Shown here: in pieces, positions 10,488 to 21,511 of the stretch
Layout of the letters: each line of letters opens with the position of its first letter
Position numbering within the stretch: the first letter of the stretch is position 1
Source of the DNA: Polyodon spathula
Lineage: Eukaryota > Chordata > Actinopteri > Acipenseriformes > Polyodontidae
Reading direction: 5' to 3'
Length of the DNA stretch: 64,000 nucleotides
Assembly (NCBI RefSeq): GCF_017654505.1
Contig: NC_054543.1
Coordinates: forward strand, 26,352,747 to 26,416,746
The notes under the pieces: model-generated
The model's input: the letters and a program-made list of their open reading frames with translations, nothing else
What the model was told of the DNA's origin: nothing
Database searches by the model: none
Made by a program: the position numbers and the translations under genes

Positions 10488-11660
10488 TGGATAATTGCAA
10501 AGCATATGACATGGTTTATTTAGATTTCCAGAAATCTTTTGACAAAGTCCCGCACAAAAGATTAATTCTCAAACTGAACGCAGTTGGGATTCAAGGAAAC
10601 ACATGTACATGGATTAGGGAGTGGTTAACATGTAGAAAACAGAAAGTACTGATTAGAGGAAAAACCTCAGAATGGAGTGTGGTAACCAGTGGTGTACCAC
10701 AGGGATCATTATTAGGTCCTCTGCTATTCCTAATCTACATTAATGATTTAGATTCTGGTATAGTAAGCAAACTTGTTAAATTTGCAGACGACACAAAAGT
10801 AGGAGGAGAGGCAAACACTGTTGCAGCAGCAAAGGTCATTGAAAATGTTCTAGACAAGATTCAGAACTGGGCAGACACATGGCAAATGACATTTAATAGA
10901 AAAAAGTGTAAGGTACTGCACGCAGGAAATAAAAATGTACATTATAAATATCATATGGGAGATACTGAAATTGGAGAAGGAATCTATGAAAACGACCTAG
11001 CAGTTTTTGTTGACTCACAAATGTCTTCATCTAGACAATGTGGGGAAGCAATAAAAAAGGCTAACAAGATGCTCGGATACATTGTGAAAAGTGTTGAATT
11101 TAAATCAAGCGAAGTAATGTTAAAACTGTACAATGCACTAGTAAGACCTCATCTTGAATATTGTGTGCAGTTCTGGTCACCTTATAAAAAAGATATTGCT
11201 GCTCTAGAAAGAGTGCAAAGAAGAGCGACCAGAATTATTCCAGGCTTAAAAGGCATGTCATATGTAGACAGGCTAAAAGAATTGAATCTGTTCATTCTTG
11301 AACAAAGAAGACTACGTGGTGACCTAATTCAAGCATTCAAAATTCTAAAAGGTATTGACAGTGTCGACCCAAGGAATTTTTCAGCCTGAAAAAAGAAACA
11401 AGGACCAGGGGTCACAAATGGAGATTCGACAAAGGGGCATTCAGAACACAAAATAGGAGGCACTTTTTTACATAGAGAATTGTGAGGGTCTGGAATCAAC
11501 TCCCCAGTAATGTTGTTGAAGCTGACACCCTGGGATCCTTCAAGAAGCTGCTTGATTAGATTCTGGGATCAATAAGCTACTAACAACCAAACGAGCAAGA
11601 TGGGCCGAATGGCCTCCTCTCGTTTGTAAACTTTCTCATCTTCTTATGTTCTTATAACTC
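10488..11660 (+). mobile_element. CR1 fragment with RT
   Basis: This 5'-truncated copy starts at [19 protein letters not shown] and runs to a 3' tail (TTCTTATGTTCTTAT near 11640-11655). An open frame covers 10488-11389 and includes [27 protein letters not shown] (RT catalytic Asp pair) and the thumb region, then a frameshift at about 11385 and a stop inside the last exonic part. An ATG at 10421, in the antisense of the neighbouring inverted copy, extends the frame by about 22 hydrophobic residues by chance. Confidence 0.85.
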
Positions 11661-11774
11661 GATAAGCCTTCACTCTGAGATCTGGCTAGCTAGCTCATTT
11701 CATGAAGAATTAACGAACGTTAGCATTTACAACTGTGAAGGTTAGCTTGCAAGCTATAGCTAGCGATTACTGGC

Positions 11775-12321
11775 TAGACAGTTTAAAAGGAAAGGTTCCA
11801 ACAATGGAGTCACCCATAACTTTGAATGTTTATGCTCAAAGTTTGAAGTCATTGACAGTCTACATTTTTCAAGAGCAGTTCCCGGTCATTTGTGCTCATG
11901 CAATCACCATTCACAAATGCCAAGACTCTAAAAAGAGTTAGATTTAGTCATTTCCTCCTATCGACAAATTTCTGTTGTATTTTCCAGAGTTACATCCTTA
12001 AACGGTATCCAACTTATCAACTTTTTGATCCCAACTGCATTAACGCACCTCAAATTTCAGTTGCAGAGTACAATAGGCTCAGAGAAAGTTATTGCCCTAA
12101 GTTGAAAAGCTTGAAGGAGACCACCACGCACAAGGTAAAAGATCGAGTGCATTTCTTTCACTGAGCCATCACTAATGTTCAGGAACAGCAAAAGCCTCAA
12201 TCTTCTAAGAGAACACTTGCTACACTTGCTACATATCCATTCAGAGGCTTGAGCAACCCGAATTTCACCTCATGCTATGCAAATGCAACATTGCAGTGCC
12301 GCCTTCACTCTGAAGGATTCA
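11775..12321 (+). pseudogene. PIF1-helicase/USP element remnant, copy 1
   Basis: Readable segments in order are SPITLNVYAQSLKS (11810), FPVICAHAITIHKCQDS (11880-11930), the end of the PIF1 helicase with motif V/VI-like TIHKCQ, then YILKRYPTYQLFDPNCINA and EYNRLRESYCPKLKSL. A ubiquitin-specific protease Cys box follows, NPNFTSCYANATLQC, with the Cys codon at 12273-12275. The same order appears on the minus strand at 16690-18110. Frames shift at about 11930 and a TGA occurs near 12162. At 12322 the sequence runs into a TTAA-flanked MITE. I infer a Helitron-like or other helicase-bearing transposon; the replication-initiator part is not present. Confidence 0.6.
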
Positions 12322-12325
12322 TTAA

Positions 12326-12877
12326 CCCTTTCCAGTCCGATGTTGGACGCTGTTTGACATCAAAAAGACATAAAGCACGGGTCTCTAGTCGTTTTTTCTC
12401 CGGAAAAAAAGCAGAGAAAATCTTTCAATGACCGAGTAAGACCGATAGGAGCCGAATGAAACCGAAAAAAGGGCATATCTCATATCCCCATCCATTACAG
12501 AGATAACACAGACATAACAAAGATGGTAGCAACTTCTGCATCCAGCGCTCAAACTCCTCACATTATTGAGGAGTTTGGTGATAAAATGAGTGATCAGGAG
12601 ATGATTTAGACATGCATACTGATAAATCCTCTCCTGATCATTTATTTTATCACCAAACTCCTCAATAATATGATCCAAGTCATTGTTTAATTACTAAAAC
12701 ATCTCATCTCCTGTCAGTCTCACTCGGCCATTGAAAGTTTTTCTTGGCTTTTTCCAGAGAAAAAATTACTAGAAACCTGTGCTTTACGTCTTTTTTATGA
12801 TGTCGGCGAGGGTCTGACATCAGACTGGAAAGGGAAAATTGTAAAGTCAGACCTGGTCCGACATAGACTGGAAAGGG
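12326..12877. mobile_element. piggyBac-type foldback MITE
   Basis: The element is flanked by TTAA (12322-12325 and 12878-12881) and begins CCCTTTCCAGTC, ending GACTGGAAAGGG. These ends and the TTAA duplication fit piggyBac elements. Inverted arms extend far inward (GACATCA, AAAGAC, GCACGGGTCTCTAG and TTTTTTCTC on the left have partners on the right). At the centre is a second inverted repeat (TGAGGAGTTTGGTGATAAAA at about 12568 and its complement ending 12663). No transposase is encoded. Confidence 0.8.
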
Positions 12878-12881
12878 TTAA

Positions 12882-13850
12882 TTCCTTTTTTAAATTTGTG
12901 TTATTTAAGTGCAGGCTGCTTACCTAAGCAAGCAATGATTATAACAAATAAACTACAATCCACTTACCTATTTCAACGTCAATTCAAACAGCAATGCGAA
13001 TTCCAGCCAGTGGAAGAAGCAGATACCACACGTGTTAACAGATAATGCTCTCAAAACTAAATAATGGCAGGGTTATAGTTCTCAATATGTATGCAGGATA
13101 CATCGTTACAGGGCTGCATGATTTGATATACATTTCTTAGAATCTTTATGTACATATTGATATTCTAAAAATGATAGAATCTTAATGTGCATGTATACCA
13201 ACTAACATTGTATTGAAAAGTTTAACTTTTATATGGGGGGGTTATCATGAGGCATGCTCGTGTTTTTGTGGGTGAACACCTGGACAACATATTCATTTTA
13301 TTTAAAACATTTTGTGCAGGTATACATGTATAATTATATTTAAATATTTTACGTGTACTTTTTTTGTGCCATCATATGCGTGACAAATTTTAATAAAAGC
13401 TGGTAAACTTATTTATTTGTTTCTTGATTAAGTTTTATACAAATAAACGTGTTAGTATAAGGTTACAATTTTCCAGCTAAAAACTTACTGATTGCATAAT
13501 CTGCCATATTGTCATACAAAAATATTGTATCACCATTATAGTTAACTGATGCATAAACTAATCTTCAATATAGGAAACATTTGACTGGAAGTATGCATTA
13601 CTATGGTAAATAATGTTGTACTGCAATATTTACCACATTTCAAAAAGAAGCACATTGTACCACAGATCAGGTTACCATAGTAAACTATATTAAATACCAT
13701 GGTATTGTATATAACCATTATATTTACCACAAAAGCAAACATTTTCTGTGGTAAAGTGGTGAGCACTAGGGAAAATCATGGTAAAATACCATGGTATTTT
13801 GAGGTAGTAAAAAATGTACAGTACTATCATGGTATTTACCGTAATACACC
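12882..13850. other. AT-rich stretch, no gene recognised
   Basis: I see no gene. From about 13600 the sequence has scattered copies of a CCATGGTATTT-like phrase on both strands, which look like decayed forms of the minisatellite that follows. Confidence 0.45.
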
Positions 13851-14127
13851 TATAGTTTATTATAGTATACCATGGTGATTACAGTAATACACCAGTTTAG
13901 CATTGTTCACTATAGTTTATTATGGTATACCATGGTGATTACAGTAATACACCAGAGTTTACCATTGTTCACTACAGTTTATTATAGTATACCATGGTGA
14001 TTACTGTAATAAACCGGAGTTTACCATTGTTCACTACAGTTTATTATAGTATACCATGGTGATTACTGTAATACACCAGAGTTTACCATTGTTCATTATA
14101 GTTTATTATAGTATACCATGGTGATTT
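13851..14127. repeat. Tandem minisatellite, about 61-bp unit
   Basis: About four and a half units begin TATAGTTTATTATAGTATAC and contain CCATGGTGATTAC then TTACCATTGTTCA. Neighbouring units differ at a few sites (ACAGTAATACACC versus ACTGTAATAAACC). Each unit contains the palindrome CCATGG within a wider near-palindromic ATACCATGGT. Confidence 0.85.
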
Positions 14128-14749
14128 CTCTAGTACTTTTTCACCTTAACTGTCATGCAATTCACACTCACTTGTTGATTTTAAATCTATGCCTTAAATT
14201 AGAGACTTTAGCTGACAATCAAAACTATATCTGCATTAATCTAATAATAAAGTTGTTTATTTTTGACAAGACAAACGTACAAAAATGTAATTTAATGTAC
14301 TACTGACAAATAACTAACAAGGATGTGAACAATCAAATCAGTAATTCAGCTCAAGTCATTGGAGGTACAAACACTCAATTAGTATGTGTTAACCCAGTTC
14401 CTGTGCTTTAAAATATGTTTTTAAATAAACCTCTTGGGCGATCGGAAGGAAAGGCAAATATGTGTGAACATATATTCCGGGTCACAGGGCAGCAATGTGG
14501 GATTATATTTCCAGTCAACCCCTGTCAAATACTTCTGTCCTACAAGGGCTGCTGCCTTTGGACTGATTGGCTTGTTTGTGTGCTGGAGACACTCTGCATC
14601 TCCAATTTCACAGTTCTGCCAGGGCAGTTCCTTACAGCACATACTAGGAGCTGCTGTTCCAGATTTAGGCAGCGGAGCGTCGACACGGTCACCTCAGAGT
14701 GTGCAGCAGGGACAGGCTTGTGGGTACAGTGGTCTCTGAAGAATCAACT

Positions 14750-14782
14750 ATGGAAAAAGTGATTCAGGATCCCCTCACACAG
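14750..14782 (+). other. Possible first coding exon (11 codons)
   Basis: An ATG at 14750 opens MEKVIQDPLTQ and the frame meets GTAAGG exactly after CAG, a strong vertebrate splice donor. The upstream 100 bases are less AT-rich than the surroundings, as in a 5' exon. It is on the same strand as the prkag exon at 48791, but no connecting exon was found and I do not recognise the peptide. It could be chance. Confidence 0.25.
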
Positions 14783-14790
14783 GTAAGGCA

Positions 14791-15765
14791 CACTGCAGGA
14801 GAGCTTCTTTGTGGTTTAGGGCTGTCTAAATCCTCATTTTAGCACTGTTATACTCTACCAAACAAGGACTGTCAGTATGAAATATCAGTTCAGCTCTAGG
14901 AATGTATAACACTTGGCAGGTTCAAACCAGGCATTATATTTCAGTAGCCTCATTTAGAAGGTAGAGCTCTTTAAGACTTGATATCTGTGGAATTGTATGC
15001 TGCGACTGCTTTTAGTTGTTGTTAGTGTATTTACTTTGTGACATACATACATCAAATCATGTCTGCATTTGTGCTCACAATAGAGAAACAGAGAGGCTTT
15101 ACTTGTTTATGTGAGCAGGAATATTATCTACTACAGCCAACAACAATCCAGGTGCTGAAGCTTTACTAACACTTCTCATTTACTGGGATATGATTTGCTA
15201 TTTTGAAATCATGTACATATTTAAGTAACAATTTTATATTCAGGCATACAAATATATTAAGGTGCTCTGGTTAGTCAGGGTACATAATACAGTAGCACAC
15301 AAAGGTTTGTGCACCATGTCCTATATTCCACAAAGTTCAAATAAACTTCCAGACATAAGAGAAGACTGCATTTGCAAAAATGGCAGTGTCCCATAGCCGT
15401 GTCTAATGATTTCAATGCAACATGATTTCTGGGTGACGCAATCTTCTTCAAATGTTTTATCTTCTGCCCATTTGGAAATTCTACTCTTATGAAAGTTTAC
15501 AGTAACTTTGCACAGTAATTTTCCCATGGTTACATGATTGCAGGTGCTTTGTTGGTTCCGGAGGCTTGTAGTTAGAGCTGGTTAAGTTAGTCAAAGAAAA
15601 ATATTCCCTTTTTACAATTCAATTTAGTCCTAATTAAACTAATTGTCCACACTCATAAATGAATTTGTTTGCTGTGTCGTGTGTGTGTTCTAAACAAAAT
15701 ATATTGCTAAGGAAGAGGGACCTCATTTGTTTCTAGACCTAATGTACTGACCTTGATATATATAT
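14791..15765. other. No gene recognised
   Basis: AT-rich sequence without readable transposon protein or RNA gene. Frames on both strands are short and unlike any family I know. Confidence 0.4.
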
Positions 15766-16054
15766 ATGTTAGGATGGTTGTTACATATGCATAGTTATCA
15801 TAATCTATATAACCAGTATAATCGGGTATATATTTGTGAGGAATGTAGAACTGAGAGTGTAAAGAAAATCTTGAAAAACAGAGGCATTATAAGAAAGTTT
15901 AAAAACTACAATTACCAACATTTCTCCCATAAACAGAAGGCAGAGGAATTTAGACACAACGATTCCCATAATTCCCTAGCTAGTAGGAAGGAAAAGTATC
16001 TGATTGACTCTCAGACTGGTATAAAAGGGCCCAGTGGTTTAGACATGGATTAGA

Positions 16055-16258
16055 GTGATTGATCTGTACCTAGTTAAAGTTATAGAAATTGAGGAAATAA
16101 GGGTTTTCTGTGAAATGGCAGGGAAATGGGTAAACCGTGTACAAGAAAATTATTGGAAAATTTTTACAGATGGATCTAAAAATATAGATAATGGTAGGGT
16201 TGGAGCAGCATATTATATCTACAACAAAAACATTGTCAATGTAAAAAAAACAAGTTAG
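16055..16258 (+). pseudogene. RNase H domain fragment
   Basis: The short frame contains WKIFTDGSKN, then GRVGAAYYIYN (16150-16230). This is the first block of RNase H domains found at the C-terminus of several LINE polymerases: TDGSK with the catalytic Asp, then a glycine-rich strand. Only this block is present and the frame stops at 16258. The host element is not identifiable, and I cannot exclude chance similarity. Confidence 0.4.
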
Positions 16259-16689
16259 AAAAATGTAAGAGCTGTTTAAAGTGGTGATATCAAACACAAA
16301 AGCCAAGTTAGGAGAAGCAATAGGGGCAACCTTGCCATCAAGCAAATAGGCACAATTGGAAAGGTGCTGGGGCCCATTCACACAATTCTTGCTTCAAACT
16401 TGGCGCCTTTTTTTGAGCACTTTGAAAAGAGAAAAGGATTTGAAGGTAAAACAATGGTAGAAGGGACTTTTGACAATATTGAAAGTGTAAACCTTGTATT
16501 GTTTTAGTTTCAAATGTACATCCATGAGTGGTGAAAACAATAGTTTGTTTTGATAGGTCTTGATATATTGATATTTACGTAGGTACAAAACAACAGTGTT
16601 TGAATGGTTAAAAAAGTACTATGTATGTCAGTGCTAAAGGGTAGTATACTAACACATTTTAATGCTGAAAAAAAAATCTCCTTATTATA

Positions 16690-18110
16690 GAGGTGATATG
16701 AAGTTAGGCCAATGTAAGGCATTTGTAAAGCATTCAGTCTCTTGATAAAAGGCCATGTCCATGTCCTTTGCATTTGCTGGCCATGGTTTGACTTCAATGA
16801 GTGCATCATTTGCATGTCCCCATTTTCCAGTAGCACCCACAGCAAAAAAAGACACATAGTCTCCTGAAGTAACACCCTGTCCTTGGTGTATGACAGTGGA
16901 AGATAACTGGTCATTCCTGTTGTCCACAGTAATTTTGCTCTTCTGCACAGCAGTAAACTTGGCATTGTCGCTTTGTAACGGCACTGTCTGGTTTGCACTG
17001 CAATCATTCTTCCTGTTGACTGAATAAGTTCACTTATTGTGACTGAAACCATGCGAGACCATACTTCAAGAAAAATTTCAGACAATTTGGTGAGAACCTG
17101 CAACATCTTCCTGCTCACCTCTATTGAAGGATTCTCCTAAGAAGTGACAATATCCCCAGTAGTTAGAGATGCAGTGGATGGCAAGTGATCATCGTGGTAA
17201 ACAAAGCTCCTGATAGCCTCTTGTTGACTGTGTTTTAATGAATCCTTCAGAGGCTGCAAGTGAAGAAGGACACTGCAATGTTGCATTTGCATAGCATGAA
17301 GTGAAATTGGGGTTGTTCAAGCCTCTGAATGGATGTGTAAGTGCAAGTGTTCTTTTAGAAGATTGAGGCTTTTGCTGTTCCTGAACATTAGTGATTGTTC
17401 GGTGAATGAAATGCACCTTGTGTTCCTTGTGCATGTTGATCTCCTTCAAGCTTATCAACTTAGGGCAATAAAACCCTCTGAGACTATTGTACTCTGCAAC
17501 TGCAGTTTGAGGAGCCTAAATGTAGGTGGGGTCAAAAAGTTGATAAGGTGGACACCGCTTAAGGATGTAACTCTGGAAAGTGCAATGAAACTGTCTATAG
17601 GAGGAAATGGAGTTATCAAGATTCATCCTAACTGTTTTTAGAGTCTTACTCTGGCATTTGTGAATGGTGACTAAATGAGCAGTATTGACTGGGAAGTGCT
17701 CTCTAAACAATGTATATACTGTCCATGATTTCAAACTTTGTGCATAAACGTTCAAAGGTACGGGTGACTCCATTGTTAAATGAGATGGTTATGGTTTTGA
17801 CCATACTTGTGTTTTCCAGATAGTAGGAAACAGCTTGAAGCTTCCCTATTGCCCCATTGATGAGACCAGCAGCAATGTCAATGTTCTTGCAAAGCACCAG
17901 TTTGCAGCCTATTTTGACTGGTATGGTAGTTTCCAGTCAAGCTGTACGACTGCAGTCAGCCTTGTAGGCATTCATTTTTGTCAGCACATTTCTCTGGAAG
18001 TTACAAGGGCAGTCCACAGTCCATAAGATGAATGTCCTCTGCAGGCATACGATCAAGCACAGCAGTCTTGATCTGGTTCCGGGCATCTACAGTAGGCATG
18101 ACGCAGGTTG
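16690..18110 (-). pseudogene. PIF1-helicase/USP element remnant, copy 2
   Basis: From 18110 downward the minus strand reads AVLDRMPAEDIHLMDC, LCKNIDIAAGLINGAIGKL, ISFNNGVTRTFERLCTKFE and VTIHKCQ: the C-terminal lobe of a PIF1-family helicase. Next come YILKRCPPYQLFDP, then GLNNPNFTSCYANATLQC (USP Cys box, Cys codon 17294-17296) and finally HQGQGVTSGDYVSF with KWGHANDALIEV (USP His box). The residue normally His in SGHY is Asp here (codon 16859-16861). Several frameshifts and stops occur. The protein would unwind DNA and carry a deubiquitinase-like domain. The 5' half and any endonuclease are absent. Confidence 0.65.
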
Positions 18111-19390
18111 AGCCCTCGGGATGAAATAGCTAGGTGGCTATTTTTGTTAATTAGCAATGGGAAAAAACCACTTCAGCAAGTACAGCAGAATCTGCCAGAA
18201 CTGACGGACACTGTATCTACTATAGATATTAATGAGAGCAAAACAAATACAAAAGAAAAACAAGGGAAACACAGATCTTTTCTAGAAAGATGGGAGTCTT
18301 TGTATAAATAGATTTTGTATTTTTAAATGCTGCAATAACAGTTCTGCTTGTGAAGCATTTGACAGAACAGATAATTTATTTGCACTGTGCAGAACCTTAT
18401 TTTCTCCCATTGGTGCTTGAGCCCAGCACCATTCATGGAATCGTCGCCTATGCACCTATCAGCAGTGATTAAAGGCTGTTTTTCAAACAAACTGATTATT
18501 GCTTACCAATACTGTATTGGTATAAGAAAAATGTGTTTTTAAAAAAGTAATTTTAGTTTTAAATCACTTAAAATATGCCGAAGATAAAGTAAACAACACC
18601 AAACTACAGACAGGCAGTCCCAAGCTTTAAACGTGTTACTGTTTATAAATAAGAACTCAACTTTATTACGAATATTGTGTTATTATGTTTTAAGCAACAT
18701 ATTACCATAGTGTTCATTATGGTAATTGCTTGTTTATTAGTTTTAAAATGTTTAGTAAAACGTGACCTATTTTTTGACCTTGTTAGTACAACCGCCTACC
18801 TTTGCTAACGACATCTTCAGTCAGGGTCATAACCAAGTATAAATCTCCAAATTTTTGTAAAATGACTTTACACTTATTTCTAAAGAGGCAACGCGTTTCA
18901 GTAAATTCAAACGATAAACTTCTCATCCCGTGCGGAAGGAGAACACAAACGGAAAACAAAATTAAGTAGGGTTGGCATTGCAAGGAAGATGACGGGAGGT
19001 TTCACTGTTCCAATCGAGTGACAGTTTTCGAAGCATTATTTGTGAATACTTATTCACCATTGCTACACACTGTTAGAAAATGCAATCATTGTTTAATCAT
19101 AAAATCACAATTTACAAGATTAAATACGCTACTATACTCCTCCTGGGCTCTGCCATAATAGGGTCACACGACTGTGATATTGCACGCCGATTGACTCAGT
19201 GGATATGTTGGATTTTGCTAAATTAGAAGCCTGGCGTATAGTGAGTTATGGAAAGAAACAATCATTTCAGTTGTATTTAATGTGGTGTATATACTGAACA
19301 TCAGAAAGTAGGCACTGTGAGATGAATGATCCTACTTTTAGCTCAGTTTTGGTCCAAATAGCGTATATCGCGTTTTGCATCTAAACTCTT
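18111..19390. other. No gene recognised
   Basis: AT-rich sequence. A 67-codon frame at 18108-18311 is rich in Lys, Gln and Thr and matches nothing I know. No terminal repeats or RNA gene seen. Confidence 0.4.
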
Positions 19391-19398
19391 CTTGTATA

Positions 19399-19466
<68 letters not shown>
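19391..19466. repeat. TA microsatellite
   Basis: About 33 TA dinucleotides, ending exactly where an LTR-like sequence starts. Confidence 0.95.
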
Positions 19467-19469
<3 letters not shown>

Positions 19470-20177
19470 GAGCCAGCTCACAAGTTTACCACCAGGAGTC
19501 ATTCATGGCAGGTTTGGTATGAGCCCACAGAGGTTGCCAGAAATGATCAGATGGACCTGTGGGCAGCATACATGCCTGCCATGATGTCAAGGAGTTAACG
19601 GACCGACAGGCTGCAGGTGTGGTTAGGTAGGCAATTAGGGTTTGACTATTGTTAGACTATCATTGGCCTTAATTGGCCCACACCTGTAGCCTGTAACGGC
19701 CAAATGCCTGGCTGGTAAAAGGGAGCATGTGCCGCTAGTCTGTTGGGTTGTTTGTTTTGTTTGCCTGCCTGAGAACTTCTGAGGACTATCTACAATAAGA
19801 TCGGAACGGGATAACGTGGTGGTCCTTTGCATCTGCAATTCCCTGTTCTCTGCAGGGGCTATGAGGAACGGCCTGTCCGCTGCTGAGATTCGCAAAGGGA
19901 CTGGACTGCGGAATAAGGGTAGGAGAAGGGTTCCTAAAGAAGAAACCCAAAACCCAGGTGGAATTACCTATTCACCAACTGGATGGGGTTATTGGTCCGG
20001 TTGGTTTACATCAGCAATTTTGCTTTGGTGATTTGGTTTTTGTTTGAAACCTTGTTTGAACTGTTTATTTTCTTTTGGACATTGCAATATAAGAGCCAGC
20101 TGTATAGAATACTGGAATAAAGACTTGCTTTGTTTTGGAAACTACTGCCTGTTTTCTTCGTGTGCACCTACCCGCCC

Positions 20178-20180
<3 letters not shown>
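19467..20180 (+). repeat. Solo LTR inserted in a TA microsatellite
   Basis: The sequence starts TGTGAGCCAGCTCACA, with a short hairpin (GTGAGC/GCTCAC), and ends CTACCCGCCCACA. It is bordered on both sides by TA repeats, so the target duplication cannot be read beyond ATAT. A GGAATAAAGACTTG polyadenylation signal near 20115 sets the orientation. No internal region or second LTR is present. LTR identity is inferred from ends, signal and length (714 bp). Confidence 0.6.
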
Positions 20181-20253
<73 letters not shown>

Positions 20254-20267
20254 TACACACATACATA
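20181..20267. repeat. TA/CA microsatellite
   Basis: TA repeat grading into CA and CATA, running to the left end of a Tc1 element at 20268. Confidence 0.95.
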
Positions 20268-20400
20268 CAGTACCAGTCAAAATTGAGTACACCTGCTTGA
20301 AACCAGGTTTTTCATGATTATCTATGCTTTTAACTGTATAAACTTGTCTATAAACACTTAATATTTCATTATATGATATGTGTACTTATATAAGCTGATA

Positions 20401-20722
20401 ACACTATGTAACACAATTTTTGTTCCTGGGTAGTAAGTGTTATTTCCTAATTGCTTATGCCTCAAAAGTATAGAAAATGGCTATTATTCCCCACAAACTT
20501 TGCTTTTGTGACCAGGACAGTGATATTTCAAAATATCACTATTTCCAATGGGAAAATGGGCAAATGTGTGTCTTTTCGTTCACATAAAGTCAGAAAAAAA
20601 CAACATATGAATCCAAATTAACATGTATTTATACTAAAGTAATACAAATATGTCTACAAAAGATTTAGAAGTAAGTAGTTTTTCGAAATTTACAATTATA
20701 CTGTAAATACAGTATATATGTT
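20401..20722 (+). mobile_element. MITE copy inside Tc1 (truncated)
   Basis: This segment is nearly identical, in opposite orientation, to 56060-56413. It starts ACACTATGTAACACAATTTT and contains TTCCTGGGTAGTAAGTG and the palindrome GTGATATTTCAAAATATCAC. The far end stops in the middle of the terminal hairpin present in the other copy, so the right terminal repeat is missing. Confidence 0.75.
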
Positions 20723-20745
20723 TCAACACCAACTGTTAGAGGAGA

Positions 20746-21511
20746 TTGCGTCAAGCTGGCCTAATTGGAGGAACTGCTGCAAAGAAACCATTGTTAAGAG
20801 TGCAGAATAAGAGGAAAAGACTTGCCTGGGCTAAAAGACACAGAAACTGGACGTTTGAGGAGTGGAAGTCAGTCTTATGGACCGATGAGTCAAAATTTGA
20901 AATATTTGGGTCCAACTGCCGATTAAAAGGGTGAGCGCATAAGTTGTGCATGTGTGGTTCCCACTGTCAAGCATGGAGGAGGCAGTGTCATGCTCTGGGG
21001 TTGCTTTGCTGGTGACAGAGTTGGTGATCTTTACCAAGTCCAAGGCAAGCTCAACCAGCATGGCTATCATAGCATACTTCAGAGGCCTGCCATTCCATCA
21101 GGATTACGGCTAGTTGGGCAGTCCTTCATTCTTCAGCAAGATAATGACCTGAAACACACCTCAAAATTGTGCAAGAACTATCTGGTGAAGAAGGAAAGTG
21201 AAGGACAACTCAATCTAATGACCTGGCCTGCCCAGTCTCCAGACCTCAATCCCACAGAATTTGTATGGGATGAACTCGACAGAAGAGCCAAAGCAAAGCT
21301 ACCCACAAGTGCCTTACATCTCTGGGAATTGCTGAAAAAGAGCTGGGAAGTCATGTCGAGTGATTTCCTGCTGAAACTTGTTAACCGAATGCCTCGTGTT
21401 TATGAGGCTGTATTAAGGCAAAGGATGGCTATTTTGAGGAATTTAGAGACAATTTTCAATTTTCTTGAACACTGCTTTGATACTCCTTATGTTTTGTTTT
21501 ATATACTGTAA
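20746..21511 (+). pseudogene. Tc1 transposase, C-terminal two thirds
   Basis: The product is a DDE transposase that cuts and pastes its own element at TA. The visible domain begins LAWAKRHRNWTFEEW, then WTDESKFEIFGS (first Asp), a frameshift and TGA near 20930, VKHGGGSVMLWGCF, LQQDNDLKHTS (second Asp) and SPDLNPTEFVWDELDR (third residue, Glu). All three catalytic acids remain. The paired helix-turn-helix N-terminus is absent, replaced by MITE sequence. The frame from 20954 runs uninterrupted to 21511. It cannot give an active protein because of the frameshift and missing DNA-binding region. Confidence 0.85.

Noticed and set aside
13851..14127. Possible CRISPR array
   Set aside because: Units are directly tandem with no unique spacers; eukaryotic context.
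14415..14762. 115-codon plus frame and its overlapping partners
   Set aside because: No recognisable domain and no continuity with a neighbouring exon; only the short ATG segment at its end was kept as a weak exon candidate.
19375..19598. Frames encoding Ile-Tyr repeats over TA microsatellites (also at 20044, 20065, 21559, 23417, 43111, 56576)
   Set aside because: Direct translation of TA/CA tracts, not genes.
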